DNA from: Ottelia alismoides
Lineage: Eukaryota; Streptophyta; Magnoliopsida; Alismatales; Hydrocharitaceae
Direction of reading: 5' to 3'
Assembly: GCA_037367405.1 (NCBI GenBank)
Contig: JAZKJV010002951.1
Span: 186,001-250,000, forward strand
Length of the DNA stretch: 64,000 nucleotides
Positions within the stretch are counted from its first letter, which is position 1. Every line of letters starts with the position of its first letter. Of the stretch, positions 35,340-46,080 are shown in pieces. Both the position numbers and the translations under genes were made by a program. Under the pieces are notes generated by a model. That model did not search any database and was not told the DNA's origin. It saw nothing but the letters and a program-made list of their open reading frames with translations.

Positions 35340-35759
35340 TCAAGGAGGTTTGCGACGGACCTTCTTGCGGGAGTGTGGAGGGAGATAGTATGGAGATGTG
35401 GAGAGCGATGAAGAGGGGGTCGATGAAGAAGACCAGCCATCGTCGGAGTCGTCCTCAGGAGAATAGTAGTCGTCTGCAGAGGATCTCCAACTTTTATCGA
35501 TCAGAGGTAAGGGCCCATGGATCAGAGTTGTACCTATTGCACTTATCTGATGAACCACATCAGGACCAGACGAGGACTCTTCAGAAATTACATGGTGTCT
35601 AAGGTCAAAGGTGACTTTCTTGGTCGGTTTGTTTCCTTGGGAATTATTGGGAGGAAGTTGGACAGTCTTCATCTCCCTGTCTTGAGTAACCGATGTGGCA
35701 TTTGTGAGTTCCTCATCAGATGAATCTCCATAAAAGTCGACCAATTCTTGAAGGGTCAA
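35340..35759 (-). CDS. Acidic ORF of the non-autonomous element, function unknown
   Basis: This is a 139-residue open frame on the element's sense strand. The start is MTLQELVDFYGDSSDEELTN, the middle is polar, and the C-terminal third is Ser/Asp-rich (DDYYSPEDDSDDGWSSSS) with a basic end (RKKVRRKPP). I recognise no family. It lies downstream of the protease ORF, where an autonomous element would carry RT, so it may be a remnant of the polyprotein linker. It could be shared by other members of the family. Confidence 0.4.
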   Translation of the reverse strand: MTLQELVDFYGDSSDEELTNATSVTQDREMKTVQLPPNNSQGNKPTKKVTFDLRHHVISEESSSGPDVVHQISAIGTTLIHGPLPLIDKSWRSSADDYYSPEDDSDDGWSSSSTPSSSLSTSPYYLPPHSRKKVRRKPP

Positions 35760-35989
35760 GCACTGCTTCGGTGAGGGAGATTGTTCCTAGTGATTTTGTG
35801 GTTTATGGCCGGGGGTGTTGATGTCACTTCTGGATGATCGTGAATTTTAGTGACATCGGATGTTTCCAAAGTCGGTTCCTTATATGGTTCAAGTATCTCA
35901 TGAATTACTGCGGACTCAAAGATTGGACCACTCAAATAATCGTGGTGATCTTCAAAAATATGGTCCAGTTCTTCATAAGCTCCAAAATC

Positions 35990-36748
35990 TTAATTTTTCC
36001 TAGGAGCAGTGATATGGTGGTGAGAATCCGAAGTTTGTCCAACAGTCAGTCTTTTGGGTGACTCTCCTAGTGTTTTTATCAGTGTGTCATGCGGAGATGT
36101 CTGATAATGTGAAATCTTTATTTTATGATCATAACTATCGGTTTCAAGTTGGTTTTCCTCAGAGCAGGGTGTGTCATTGGGGATTTGTTCATCGTGGTCC
36201 GAGTTCGAGAACTTGATTTCCTGAGTCTCACAATCGACGATCGCCTTAGCGGAGGCTAAGAACGGCTTTCCTAAAATGATAGGAGACTCAGACATCCTTC
36301 CGGGGTGTTCAATGTCAATGACAATAAAGTCCACTTTATGTGTTCTACCTTGGAAATTTACGATGACAGAAACGATCCCCCGCGGTCTTTTGGTAGATCG
36401 ATCATGTAATTGAACGATCACCCTAGTCTTTTTGAGTTTTCCGAATTTAAGTTGATTAAAGACGGACTTGGGGAGGATGTTTAATGTAGAGTCGTCGTCT
36501 AACCGAACATGAGTGAATATAGAATCCTCAATTTCACATGTGACTCGAGTCAACCGCTTGACTTTGCGGCTTTTGATTTTATGATTCATCACCAAAGAGC
36601 TAGCCATAAATATGACATGATATTCAGTTCTTGATCGTTTCTTGCCTGTCTTTTTGGGGTTCAGTCGACTCTTCACAAATCTCTTAATATCGGGCACATA
36701 TTCTATGGCTTTGATTAATGGAAGCTCTAAGATCAGACTCTCTTGCAA
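35990..36748 (-). CDS. Athila-type aspartic protease-like ORF of the non-autonomous element
   Basis: The 252-residue frame matches the protease region of Athila/Ty3 polyproteins: LPLIKAIEYVPDIKRFVK before the protease, RLDDDSTLNILPKSVFNQL at the active-site position, VIVQLHDRSTKRPRGIV, VDFIVID and PIILGKPFLASAKAIVD. In autonomous relatives the active-site loop reads LD-x-G-S-S. Here the expected glycine is Asp (LDDDST), so activity is doubtful. The frame stays open for its whole length although no RT follows. Confidence 0.8.
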   Translation of the reverse strand: MQESLILELPLIKAIEYVPDIKRFVKSRLNPKKTGKKRSRTEYHVIFMASSLVMNHKIKSRKVKRLTRVTCEIEDSIFTHVRLDDDSTLNILPKSVFNQLKFGKLKKTRVIVQLHDRSTKRPRGIVSVIVNFQGRTHKVDFIVIDIEHPGRMSESPIILGKPFLASAKAIVDCETQEIKFSNSDHDEQIPNDTPCSEENQLETDSYDHKIKISHYQTSPHDTLIKTLGESPKRLTVGQTSDSHHHITAPRKN

Positions 36749-36950
36749 AATGCTTCCATTTCAGAATTGTCCAATATTTTTGAATTTTTGTATTTTTCAT
36801 TTTTTTGGGATTTTCGATAATATGGTCAGTGGGGGGGTCAGAGGTCAGTAGTGGTTGTGCATGATTGTGTTGATGCAGTGGTTCGCATGGTGGGTGCCTC
36901 ACTTCTTCTGAATTTTGCATAGACTGGATGATATCAAATATTCTCTTTAT

Positions 36951-37550
36951 TTAAGTGTCTGCTCTATGATTAATCCGAGCAATCTCATCCTCAAACATCT
37001 CATGACTAGTGATTGAATAATCAGTCTCCATGTGTCGTGATTCTGGCATGTAACCTCGAGTAGAGTGTTGATTGTTCATAAACATTATGGTGTGGTCATG
37101 AGTTGTATTTCCTTGACTTTGGTTTTCTCGTGGATTGTCCAAGGAAAATTGATTGTACTCAAGAGGATAGTCATCCTGAGTAGAGGATGTTTCAAGATGC
37201 TGTGAGATCATAGTATCCGGAAATCGTGCTCTGTTGTCAATATCGGTCACTCTATTGTTCATCCTCGATTCCGATCTTTCTCTCATGTCCATAAAATTGT
37301 CAGAATGTGAGAGAGGACTATTCCAAGAAGAAGAGTGGTCATAGGGTGGGATGTATGGGCGGGAAGAGAATGATGACCGAAGAGAATTTGCTTTGAAGCT
37401 TAGGTTCTCTTGAGGAGTGTGAGAAGAAGAATATCGAGACAAGGTCATGGAGATCGGAAAAGAAGACCATTGTGCCGACATCTTTCCAAGAAGGATGGAA
37501 TGATTAGCGAACCACGATTTGCTAGCAATTGCAAAGTCTTTCACGCACAC
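36951..37550 (-). CDS. Gag-like ORF of the non-autonomous element
   Basis: A 199-residue frame rich in Ser, Asn, His and Arg, with no zinc knuckle. It is the first sizeable ORF after the leader, the position of gag in Athila elements. A shorter frame at 36684-36920 continues toward the protease ORF (HPPCEPLHQHN, KYWTILKWKHF), suggesting one original polyprotein with a frameshift. I cannot demonstrate gag homology by eye; the assignment is positional. Confidence 0.45.
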   Translation of the reverse strand: MCVKDFAIASKSWFANHSILLGKMSAQWSSFPISMTLSRYSSSHTPQENLSFKANSLRSSFSSRPYIPPYDHSSSWNSPLSHSDNFMDMRERSESRMNNRVTDIDNRARFPDTMISQHLETSSTQDDYPLEYNQFSLDNPRENQSQGNTTHDHTIMFMNNQHSTRGYMPESRHMETDYSITSHEMFEDEIARINHRADT

Positions 37551-37641
37551 AAATCAAACACAAAACAAATACGTCGATTCACCCACTCAACACTAGTGAA
37601 GGCACGTTAGGGTTCGACCGCTTATCTTTTCAATTTTAATT

Positions 37642-37882
37642 TAATGACAAAACAATCTTGCAGATTAAGCGGAACTGTTAGGTGCCGAAATATTTCACAA
37701 AGACTGTTCCGAGTTCATACAACTAGTTGCACCTACTCTCAGCCAGTATAGGTGTAAGTACGAACCGTTTAAATGGCTACCCGTGTTACTTGAGGACGGT
37801 GCCTTCCGCGATGTCCTCTAAACCACCTACTCTGCTAAGGGAAGTCGGACCGTAAACGGCTACCCGAGACCCTCACTGAAAA
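37642..37882 (-). promoter_or_regulatory. Conserved structured leader shared with the autonomous Athila element
   Basis: On the minus strand this contains CAGTGAGGGTCTC, GGGTAGCCGTTTACGGTCCG, a second GGGTAGCC...AAACGG unit, TACTGGCTG, and CCTAACAGTTCCGCTTAAT before TCTGCAAGATT. The same phrases occur in the same order at 51977-52170 on the plus strand, in the leader of the autonomous element. No coding frame crosses it in either element, so conservation suggests an RNA role such as packaging, dimerisation or translation initiation. Confidence 0.6.
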
Positions 37883-38752
37883 GTAGCTAATTGTTTTTAA
37901 AATCAGTAGTCTGAATGAAGTATTTCGGTTTTTGGCTCTACCCTAAGGTGTGCGATCTTGTCCTTACACAAACAATGAGTGGGTTTCTCTCCACCAAACA
38001 AAAGTAAATTTTAGGTCAGTTTATTTACAGTCACCTTGATTAGCAGTCCCAATTTTAGATTAAGGTTATCACTGTAGTTTATGTGAGCACAGAAATTCAC
38101 GCCTAACGAGCAGTCCCAATTCCGTTAATTCCTAAGTTGTAAAACTCGAGGAGGGAGAATCGAAAAAGCCAATGCAAGCGTAAATCAATGATGCATGCTT
38201 AAGAGAAGGACTTACAGTGAATCCTCGCGTTCTTCACGCGGGATGCAAGACAAGGAATTAAAATTTGCACTAAATAATATGCACAGATGGAAAACGCCCT
38301 AAACAGATAGTTCTATTAGCGGGAAGAATTGATTTCAGAATTTGGCTAATGTTGAACGATCTACAGTGCGTTTAATTAGTGAAAAGTGTGGCCTAAAAAA
38401 TTACGAGCACAATCAAATAATTCTAATCTAGTGTATGTGCTCCTAAATTCTACGTCAAGCCACAGAGAGTTCGGTCTTAATTATTATAAGGGTTCAAAGA
38501 GAGGGACCCTGAGAATAATGCAGAAAATTAAATCTATACTAACTCTCTCACAAAATTAAAATTTGGTCTTCATAGCAGATCCTTGAATTAATATCGAAAT
38601 CCAGCTCCCAGAAGTCTTCGAAGAGAGAATTTGCGGTTAGTAGCAGAAGTAAGAGAGAAATGCAAAAGAAAAAAAATGCAAAAAATGACACAAAAATTAA
38701 TTTCACAAAAATCAATTATAGAAAATGATTTAAAACCCTAAAAATTCGATGT
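37883..38752 (-). other. 5' untranslated region next to the primer site
   Basis: AT-rich non-coding sequence between the primer site and the conserved leader. No ORF or RNA gene was recognised. Confidence 0.5.
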
Positions 38753-38770
38753 TCCCCGGCAACGGCGCCA
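38753..38770 (-). other. Primer-binding site of the non-autonomous element (Asp-tRNA type)
   Basis: The minus strand reads TGGCGCCGTTGCCGGGGA, two bases after the 5' LTR. This is the primer site characteristic of Athila-lineage elements (Asp tRNA) and fixes the element's orientation. Confidence 0.93.
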
Positions 38771-38772
38771 TT

Positions 38773-41700
38773 TGATGAGCGCGAAATCCACCTCTTTAAT
38801 AATGATGAGTTGTAGTATAGGAAGTGAATTTCGGTCGATCAAAATACCAAAAACTTTGAATGTTGTGGACTATTTTTACTTGGCAAGTTTACCAAGGTCG
38901 AACACAGGAAACGAAGATTTTTAGTTGTGCAGTCTTGAATCAATTTAACTAATTAATCAATGCTCGATTAATTTGTGTGTTTGCAAAAACATACAATGCA
39001 AGGATGAAAATGTGATGCAAGAAAAATAAACAGAATTTATGCTCAGGATCTATGATTTGGAACGTATCTAATTCTCAAATAATATGATCAATAATTTCAT
39101 CAAAAGTAATCACAAATCAAAATTTCAGAAGCAGGTCAAACAGATCAATGTATCGAAGTTTTATCCTGCGAGAATAAATCACCCCTAAAAAAATTAATAT
39201 CCTTATATTAAGTGAATCGTGAATTCAACCATAGATCTAATTCCTTGAAAATAACATTCAAGCATATTAGCCAATCAATTTTAACAAATCCTCAAATAAC
39301 GTCCTAAGGAATTAGATTAATTTTACCTCCTCATGTATACCCCTGCACAGATCAATTCATTAATTAAGAAGATCAATAATCAAGAGTGACTTAATCAGAC
39401 CAGATCTTTGAAAATGGGTCCTTGCAAGTTAGATCAACTTTTCTCAATAAAATGGCACTCATATATCAATTTTCAACTTACACAAATCAACAACGATCTT
39501 TAAATAATAATTCTCACAAAGCAGCCTCAAATATGTCAACAATTTATGAAAAACGATAGAGCATGAAATAAGCTTCGAAATGACATATCATGTGCTAGAA
39601 ACGGAGTTCGTACGAGAAAGTTATGCAATCATAAAGATCTAGGAACTAAAACGTAATAAAAATAAAACTTTCTTCTTCAAAAGGATCCCTGAGGGGCTTA
39701 TCTGTAATTTCCGAAACTTGGCTGGCTTTTGATGCAATTTCTTCAGTGCGTCACGCGCCAAGCACGTGACGCTGACGTCACCAAGGACCACTTCTTGATT
39801 CGCAGGAAACAAAGGGGTAGATGAAAATTACCCCTCCCGCCTCACGTGCTTCTCACGTGAGGGGAGGGTTCTGGTCGGTTGGCCATTAGCGCGTCCACGC
39901 CCGCTGCCCCAGGAATGGAGGTGGCTGCTACGGCCACAGTCGGAGGGCGGCGCTCCCGGCGGCGGAGGTGAGGTGTTGAAGTGCGGAGGGTGGAGGAGAG
40001 GGAGCCTCTGGCGGGCTCACAGTGGAGGGAGGGGGTGGTGCCGCCGCGCAGGCAGAGGCAACGCTTGGAGTAGGGGAGGAGTCGCGCCGCCTTGCGCGCA
40101 GGTTGGAGATGCGGTAGAGGCAGTGGTACAAGGCTGTGTCCGGGAGGGCTGTTGCGGCTTCAGTCGGAGGGCAGCGCACGTAGGTGAGGCGGTGAACCTA
40201 CAATGGACGGAGGAGAAAAATAAGGAGACGAAAGTTTCCTGTAGAGCAAGGGAAGAAGAGGGTTGAGTTTGGAAATCGCCCGAGGGAGGAGCTGGCGAAG
40301 GCGGAGGCGCCGCGCGAGGGTGGCGAGGCGGAGCGGCGCGGCGAGCGGGGCTCGATCGGTTGAGGGATGTCGAGGCGGAGTAGATGCGTGGGTGGAGGCG
40401 AGCAGAGCTCGACCAACACACGACCGAGCTGCTGCGAGCAGTGGCACGACCGAGCAGCGCGCGAGGCTCGGCGGTAGGCGAAGCGCGGAGGAGAGCTGGA
40501 ACGGTGAGGCGGCTCGGCCGGTCGACATACGACCGGCGGAGCGGCTGGCGGTTGGGGGATCTGGCGCGAAGCGAAGTTGGTGGTGCTGACAAGGATCTGG
40601 TGGAGAACGGAGGAAGGAGAGAGGTCAAGAATGCCTCTGCTCCGATGTTCCTTGCTTCAATCGACGCGGAGAAGGACGTTGAGAAGCTTTGCAGCGCCGA
40701 TGACGGCTCTGCAGCAAGGCTATCGAGCCTTGGATCACGCCGCGAGGGAGGCGTCCGCTGTCACCGGCCAAGCTCGGAAAAGGGCGGATGGTCTATGCGG
40801 CTGTCGAGGGCGAGATTTATAGGGGGAAGGTGGATCCGTTACGCGCGAGGGGAAGGTGAAACGGGCCATGCACGGCGGCTTGATGGCCGTGCATGGCATA
40901 GGGGGAAACGGCTGTAAGAGTGTGCGTTGGGGAAGAAGGCCTGGGTCACGTGCTAGGCACGTGACCTGGGGTGGGGTGGCTGGAGAGAGTGGGGGTGCCA
41001 CGTGGCACGCTCAGGAGCTGCCATGTGGCGCCCCAAAAAAATTTCAAAATTTGTAGACAAAGAAAAATAGAAAAGAAATAGAAGGAGACCTCGAATCGAA
41101 AATTTTCCTTCACGAAAGTTGTTCGTCTCGTCGAGATCTACAACTTTCATGAAGGATCCGGGAGCAAAAAAGGTCTCCTCTGCGAAGTGGTATTTTTGGT
41201 GGCTCTCCATGTGTATAGAAAACCGACTTTTGAGGGTTTTGTATTTTTTTGGTGGTTTTAAAGGGGATAAAAAATATAGAGAAAATACGATAAAATATAA
41301 GAAAATTATTTAAACACCAATATAATTTTTTTTTATTTTTAATAAATAAGAAAATAGGAAAATAAAATAAAAGTAAGAAACGCTCAACTTTTGCACAGAC
41401 CGACAACGGACACTTGGACTTGGTCAGTTTTTTCATTTCAGTTTTAATCTAGATTTGGATTTTTGCGTTTCTTATTAAAACTTTCATCAAAGGACACAAA
41501 TGAAAAAGAAATAAAATTAAAAGGGTTAATTAAGCACATAAAAACTCAGGTCAAAAATAGCAAAAAGTCAAAATGCACAATAGAGGCCCAAAACCCAACT
41601 TTCACAAATGAGCTCCGAATTTTATGAAATTGATCTTGTTTTGAAGGTATTTGAAAATGGAGTACTTTAAAAGTGAGTAGACCAAAATCGGACACTGTAT

Positions 41701-42061
41701 GTGGGAGATAAGCTCAATTTAGTCTGTCAGATGTGAAATTTGACTTTGGGATTATTTGACACTTATTGGGGTTAGTAATTTTTTTGTATTTTTTATTTAA
41801 TAAGATTAGTAATATCTACACAATGGAGGTGGTTTGGGGTTAATCGGAGTTAGGATGAATTAATTAAAAATGTGAGAAGTTAGCGGCTTTTTGGGCTAAT
41901 TTACACATGGGATTTTTAATGCAATTATGCATGATGAAATGTAGATATTATTCACACATGTATGAATGCTAATAATGCTCCACTAATGATTAATTACAGG
42001 TGAATGATTGGGAACAAAGCCTAAATGACCAATTTTAGCATGATGAATACGAGATTCATCA
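38773..42061 (-). repeat. 5' LTR of the non-autonomous element (right copy)
   Basis: It is collinear with 30420-33700 throughout, including the GC-rich block (39760-41030), the AGTTGT...ACAACT hairpin (41106-41156) and the terminal palindrome (42041-42061). Small indels include GTGGCGAGGCGGA near 40319, absent from the left copy. Confidence 0.93.
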
Positions 42062-42066
42062 GGACC

Positions 42067-43517
42067 CTAGAGGATCCACCTAAAAGGGTAAAACCCATTG
42101 GGTGTAAATGGTCTTCAAGAGAAAAAGGGGACCTGATGGGAAAGCAGAGACTTTTAAGGCACAGCTCATAGCCAAGGGTACACATAGAGAGAAGGCATCA
42201 ACTACGATGAGACGTTCTCTCCTGTGGCTATGCTTAAGTCCATCAGGACACTGCTAGCTATAGATGCATCTCTTGACTACGACATCTGGCAGATGGACGT
42301 CAAGACAACCTTCCTCATTGGATACCTCGAGGAGGATATCTATATGGAGCAGCCCCAGGGCTTCATAGTTGAGGTGGAAAAGTATGCAAGCTGAAGAAAT
42401 CCATATATGGGCTCAAACAAGCTTCTCGTAGCTGGAACATCAGATTTGACGAAGCCACAAAGAGTTATGATTTTGTGCAGAATCCTGATGAACCTTGTGT
42501 GTACAAGAAGCTTAGTGGGAGCGCCATTGTGTTCATCGTGCTTTACACAGATGATATCCTTATCATTGGGATTGATACATGAATGATGACCAGTATAAAG
42601 ATTTGGTTGTCTCATACCTTCGAGATGAAAGATCATGGAGAAGCCTCTACATCTTAGGCCTGAAGTTGTTCAGAAACCGAGAAAAGTGGATGTTGGGATT
42701 ATCACAACATGGATACTTAAGAAGATTCTTGAACTATTCTGCATGGATAGTTCCAAGAAAGGATTCCTTCCCTTAAGACATGGCCTCCATCTATCTAAAG
42801 GGATGGCTCCTCAAAGTGTTGAGGAAAAGAAGGCCATGGCTGGATGCCCCTATGCATCAGTTGTAGGAAGCTTAATGTATGCCATGATGTGTACTAGGCC
42901 AGGCATCTGCCATGCAGTGGGAGTGGTAAGTCGTTACCAATCCTGCTATGGAGAGCAACACTGGAATGCAGTAAAGAACATATTCAAATATCTAAGACGG
43001 ACGCAAGATTACATCTTGGTCTATGGAGATGGTGATCTCCAAGTCTTGGGATATACAGAATCAGACTTCCAGTCAGATATTGATGATCGAAAGTCGACAT
43101 CAGGGTTTGTATTCCTGTTGAACGGTGGTGCTGTGAGCTGGAGAAGCAAGACACTACGGCGGATTCAACAACAGAAGCCGAATATATTGCCGTATCGGAT
43201 GCTGCGAAGGAGGCGGTGTGGTTGCGCAAGTTCATCTTGGAGCTTGGTGTAGTTTCCCTGATACTCCCATCCCGTTACTATGCGATAACACGGGAGCCAT
43301 TGCTCAGGCAAATGAACCCATGTGGCATCAAAAGAGCAAGCACGTGGAAAGGAAATACCACATCATTCGGGAGATTCAAAAGTGTGGTGATATCGTCATC
43401 ACCAAGGGGACCTCTACCGACAACGTTGCTGATCCTCTTACCAAACCTTTGACGCAGAAGGTTTTCGACCAGCATGTAATGAGTATGGGTTTAAGGACTG
43501 TTCCTGAATGGTTCTGA
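42067..43517 (+). pseudogene. Copia reverse transcriptase and RNase H, continuation
   Basis: This continues the copia polyprotein from 30419. RT motifs appear in several frames: PKRVKPIGCKW, NYDETFSPVAMLKSIRTLLA, WQMDVKTTFL, and the catalytic YTDD at 42544-42555 (VLYTDDILIIG). Next are GSLMYAMMCTRPGICHAVG and LGYTESDFQSDIDDRKSTSG, then RNase H (AEYIA, DNTGAIAQANEP, DNVADPLTKPL) ending at PEWF, 43517. Frameshifts near 42400, 42590, 43150 and 43215 and a TGA near 42130 inactivate it. Confidence 0.9.
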
Positions 43518-43532
43518 GGGCTAGTGGGAGAT
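43518..43532 (+). other. Copia polypurine tract
   Basis: GAGGGCTAGTGGGAGAT lies immediately before the 3' LTR. AGTGGGAGAT followed by TGTTAG is the usual plant copia arrangement. Confidence 0.85.
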
Positions 43533-46075
43533 TGTTAGCCATGTGAGCCGAGGCGAACCATTCTTACAATAAGTGTTATTGTAATAAATATGTTTTATCA
43601 ATAAAAGTTATTGATTGTTCACTCCCTTTTCTGAAATTAAGTGAATGAATGCACTATAAGGTCCCTATGTACAATTAGGGTTATGTACCATGGCCATCTT
43701 GATAATCATATAGCTGTTGATTCATTAGATGAATCATAGAGGTTGGTGCTTGGATGAATATCTAATGGGTTAGATAGATGACTCATCAAGCACCGTCAAA
43801 TGATTATTAAGAGATGATCTCCAGCCTGAGTAGGAGATGGCAATCCTTTCTCACATAGGCTGATATCTGACCGACCTCTCAATGCAGGTCCTCTGTATGG
43901 GAATAGTGATTCGGAGGTGTCAGATTAGTTAAGTCAAAGGGTTGACTTAGCGAGATCGAGATAACCTAAGTCCTATGTTGAATGCTGTCACAACATAGGC
44001 ACTCATCCTCTGACTAGAGACAGATGTTTCGCTATATGTCCGAGTATGTATATTTGGCAGACCATTAGGTTGATGACTTAACCAAGGTCTATACACCGGC
44101 GAGCTGGTGTGCATATAAGGGCATATGAGTAATACGATCTCTCAAAGGGATCATACATGTTCGATTATGAACCAGAAGACATGAGCTCACTCATGAGGTA
44201 TTGGGATCAAATTCCATGCACGGTCGTCGTGCTTTGGAAGCATGACAAGAATTTGAAGGTATGATATATTCTTTGGGAAAGCATATGATCGATACCAAAT
44301 CCCAATGACCGAGATTGAGAAACTTGGTGATCAAACCCTGAAGAAGACAGTGTAAAAATTGATCTATATCTTCAGGTTGATCATTGGTATTCTAGTATGC
44401 AGGATGTGCAGGTATTGGGAATACCTGAGGGTGATGTGATCATAAACGATTATATAACCATGACGCTTCCAGTCTGAGGGAGTGATGAAACAGGTCTGGA
44501 TTTTAGTGACTCCTCTCAGTAGAGAAATAACTTGATCTTAGTCCAAGTGTTGGACATTGATCTAAATGTGATTCAGATGCAATGAGAAGATTACGTATAC
44601 GGACTTGATTTAATCAAGCATCTGTGGGAGGTCCATTAGATATGGATTTGAGATGAGATCTCAACATCCAAGTCACTATACGTGGAACTATACAATCGCC
44701 ATGTCCTTATCTCCAAGTATCTGCGGAGAAGGCACATTATTCTTGAAAGAGTTCAAGAATAATTCATGTGATGAATTTAGTATCTAAGCAAGAAGGTCTT
44801 GATGATTAAATGAGATTTAATTATCAAGTACAATATGAATGAGATTCATGTTGTGAGAATGATTGTCCAAAATAATTAAATGAGATTTAATTATCAATGA
44901 TAAGCAGATCGTGGATAGTGATATCCAGAATATCTGTGTATATTATAAATGTGATTTATAATATATCAGAGAGAGAGAGAGAGAGAGAAATATTGTAAAT
45001 TACATTTGTTAATTATTAATGTGGATTGGATCCACATTAGTTAATTAATTGGAAATGTAATTTACAAATTAGTTTGGGATGTGAATATGATTCACATATT
45101 TTTTCAATGGCATGATTGAAATATTCACAAATTAATTTGGAATTAATTTGGTGAATATTATTGCAATAATAGTTATTGCAATTAATTAAGAAATAATGAG
45201 ATAAAATAAAAGAGACAAAATACCACCAAATTACAAGGTGGCGTCACCTATGACTTAGTCATAGATGACGCCCCCTATAATCAAGGGTGGTTTGTTGCCT
45301 CTCTTTATTTGTTATCATATTATCTCTTAATAATTAATTTATGTTAATTAAATTTTGTTGATAATAACTCAACATATATTTAATTTAATATAAATTAATA
45401 TTGTTGGTTTTTAACCAATAATAATCATAGCCGTTGGATGGCTCTTGGATGACAATAACCGTTGGATCCATATGAACCATGGATTGAGATCCATTGGATC
45501 CCAAACTAGTATAGAAGTAAGGGCATCCCTAGCCCTTGAGGAGTACATCAAGTAAACGCCTACTCTACTTCTCTCTCTCTCCCTCTCTTTCTCGTCCTCT
45601 CTCCCTCTCTACAAGGTGGCCGACCACCTTTATTGAGAAAGAGAGAAGTTCTCGCCTTCACCATCGACTACTCAAGGATCTCCTTCTTCTTTGGGGCTGC
45701 TTGCTCTAGAGGAAGATGACGGATATCGTTGGACGAAATCAGGAGATTCGAGGCTTGGATCTTCGTCGGGGATTTCGGGAGTCACGCTTCTCATCATCGC
45801 GCCCGCAAGTGCTGTCTCCGTGGATCGGACTTGAGACATGAGGATCTCTTGCTTTAGAGATCTCGTGATCGCAACCACGCTTCGAGATGTATTCCTAATA
45901 CTTTGTGGTTTGATAAAACGATCCAAGAAATGTTCTTGTGATCATGTGGTTTCATCATTTATAATTTTTTTTAAATTCTGCTGCATCTCGCGACTAGTGC
46001 GACTAGTCGCCCCGATCGTATGAGATACGATCATCACGCTTCCGTGATGCGCTTGAGGATTCTCAATATCCTTCA
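43533..46075 (+). repeat. 3' LTR of the copia element
   Basis: It runs from TGTTAGCCATG to CAATATCCTTCA and aligns with 23654-26151. It is about 45 bases longer, mostly because of a palindromic segment around 45240-45272 (GGCGTCACCTATGACT / AGTCATAGATGACGCC) and a GCGACTAGT tandem pair near 45990-46008. Confidence 0.93.
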
Positions 46076-46080
46076 GTCAT

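Larger units (their letters stand above)
30420..42061 (-). mobile_element. Non-autonomous Athila-like Ty3 LTR retrotransposon, complete, nested in copia
   Basis: Ends are TGATGAGCGC at 30420 and ATTCATCA at 42061, flanked by the exact duplication GGACC (30415-30419 and 42062-42066). LTRs of 3281 and 3289 bases surround an internal region of about 5.1 kb. The primer site next to the right LTR shows the element reads on the minus strand. It encodes gag-like and protease-like products but has no reverse transcriptase, RNase H or integrase, so it needs enzymes supplied in trans. LTR copies differ by a few percent by eye. Removing it rejoins the copia codons GTATGGACC and CTAGAGGATCC. Confidence 0.94.
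23654..46075 (+). mobile_element. Full-length Ty1/copia retrotransposon (22.4 kb including a nested Ty3 element)
   Basis: It begins TGTTAGCC at 23654 and ends at 46075, flanked by the exact 5-base duplication GTCAT (23649-23653 and 46076-46080). Two LTRs of about 2.5 kb surround an initiator-Met primer site, a long leader, gag, protease, integrase, RT and RNase H (the copia order) and a polypurine tract. The polyprotein is split at 30419/42067 by a complete Athila-like element. Removing that leaves about 10.8 kb. Stops and frameshifts in gag and pol show it is not coding-competent. Confidence 0.95.

Noticed and set aside
37680..37880. Repeated GGGTAGCC units as a CRISPR-like or satellite array
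   Set aside because: There are only two degenerate units, and the same pair is present in the leader of a related element, so it is a leader feature.
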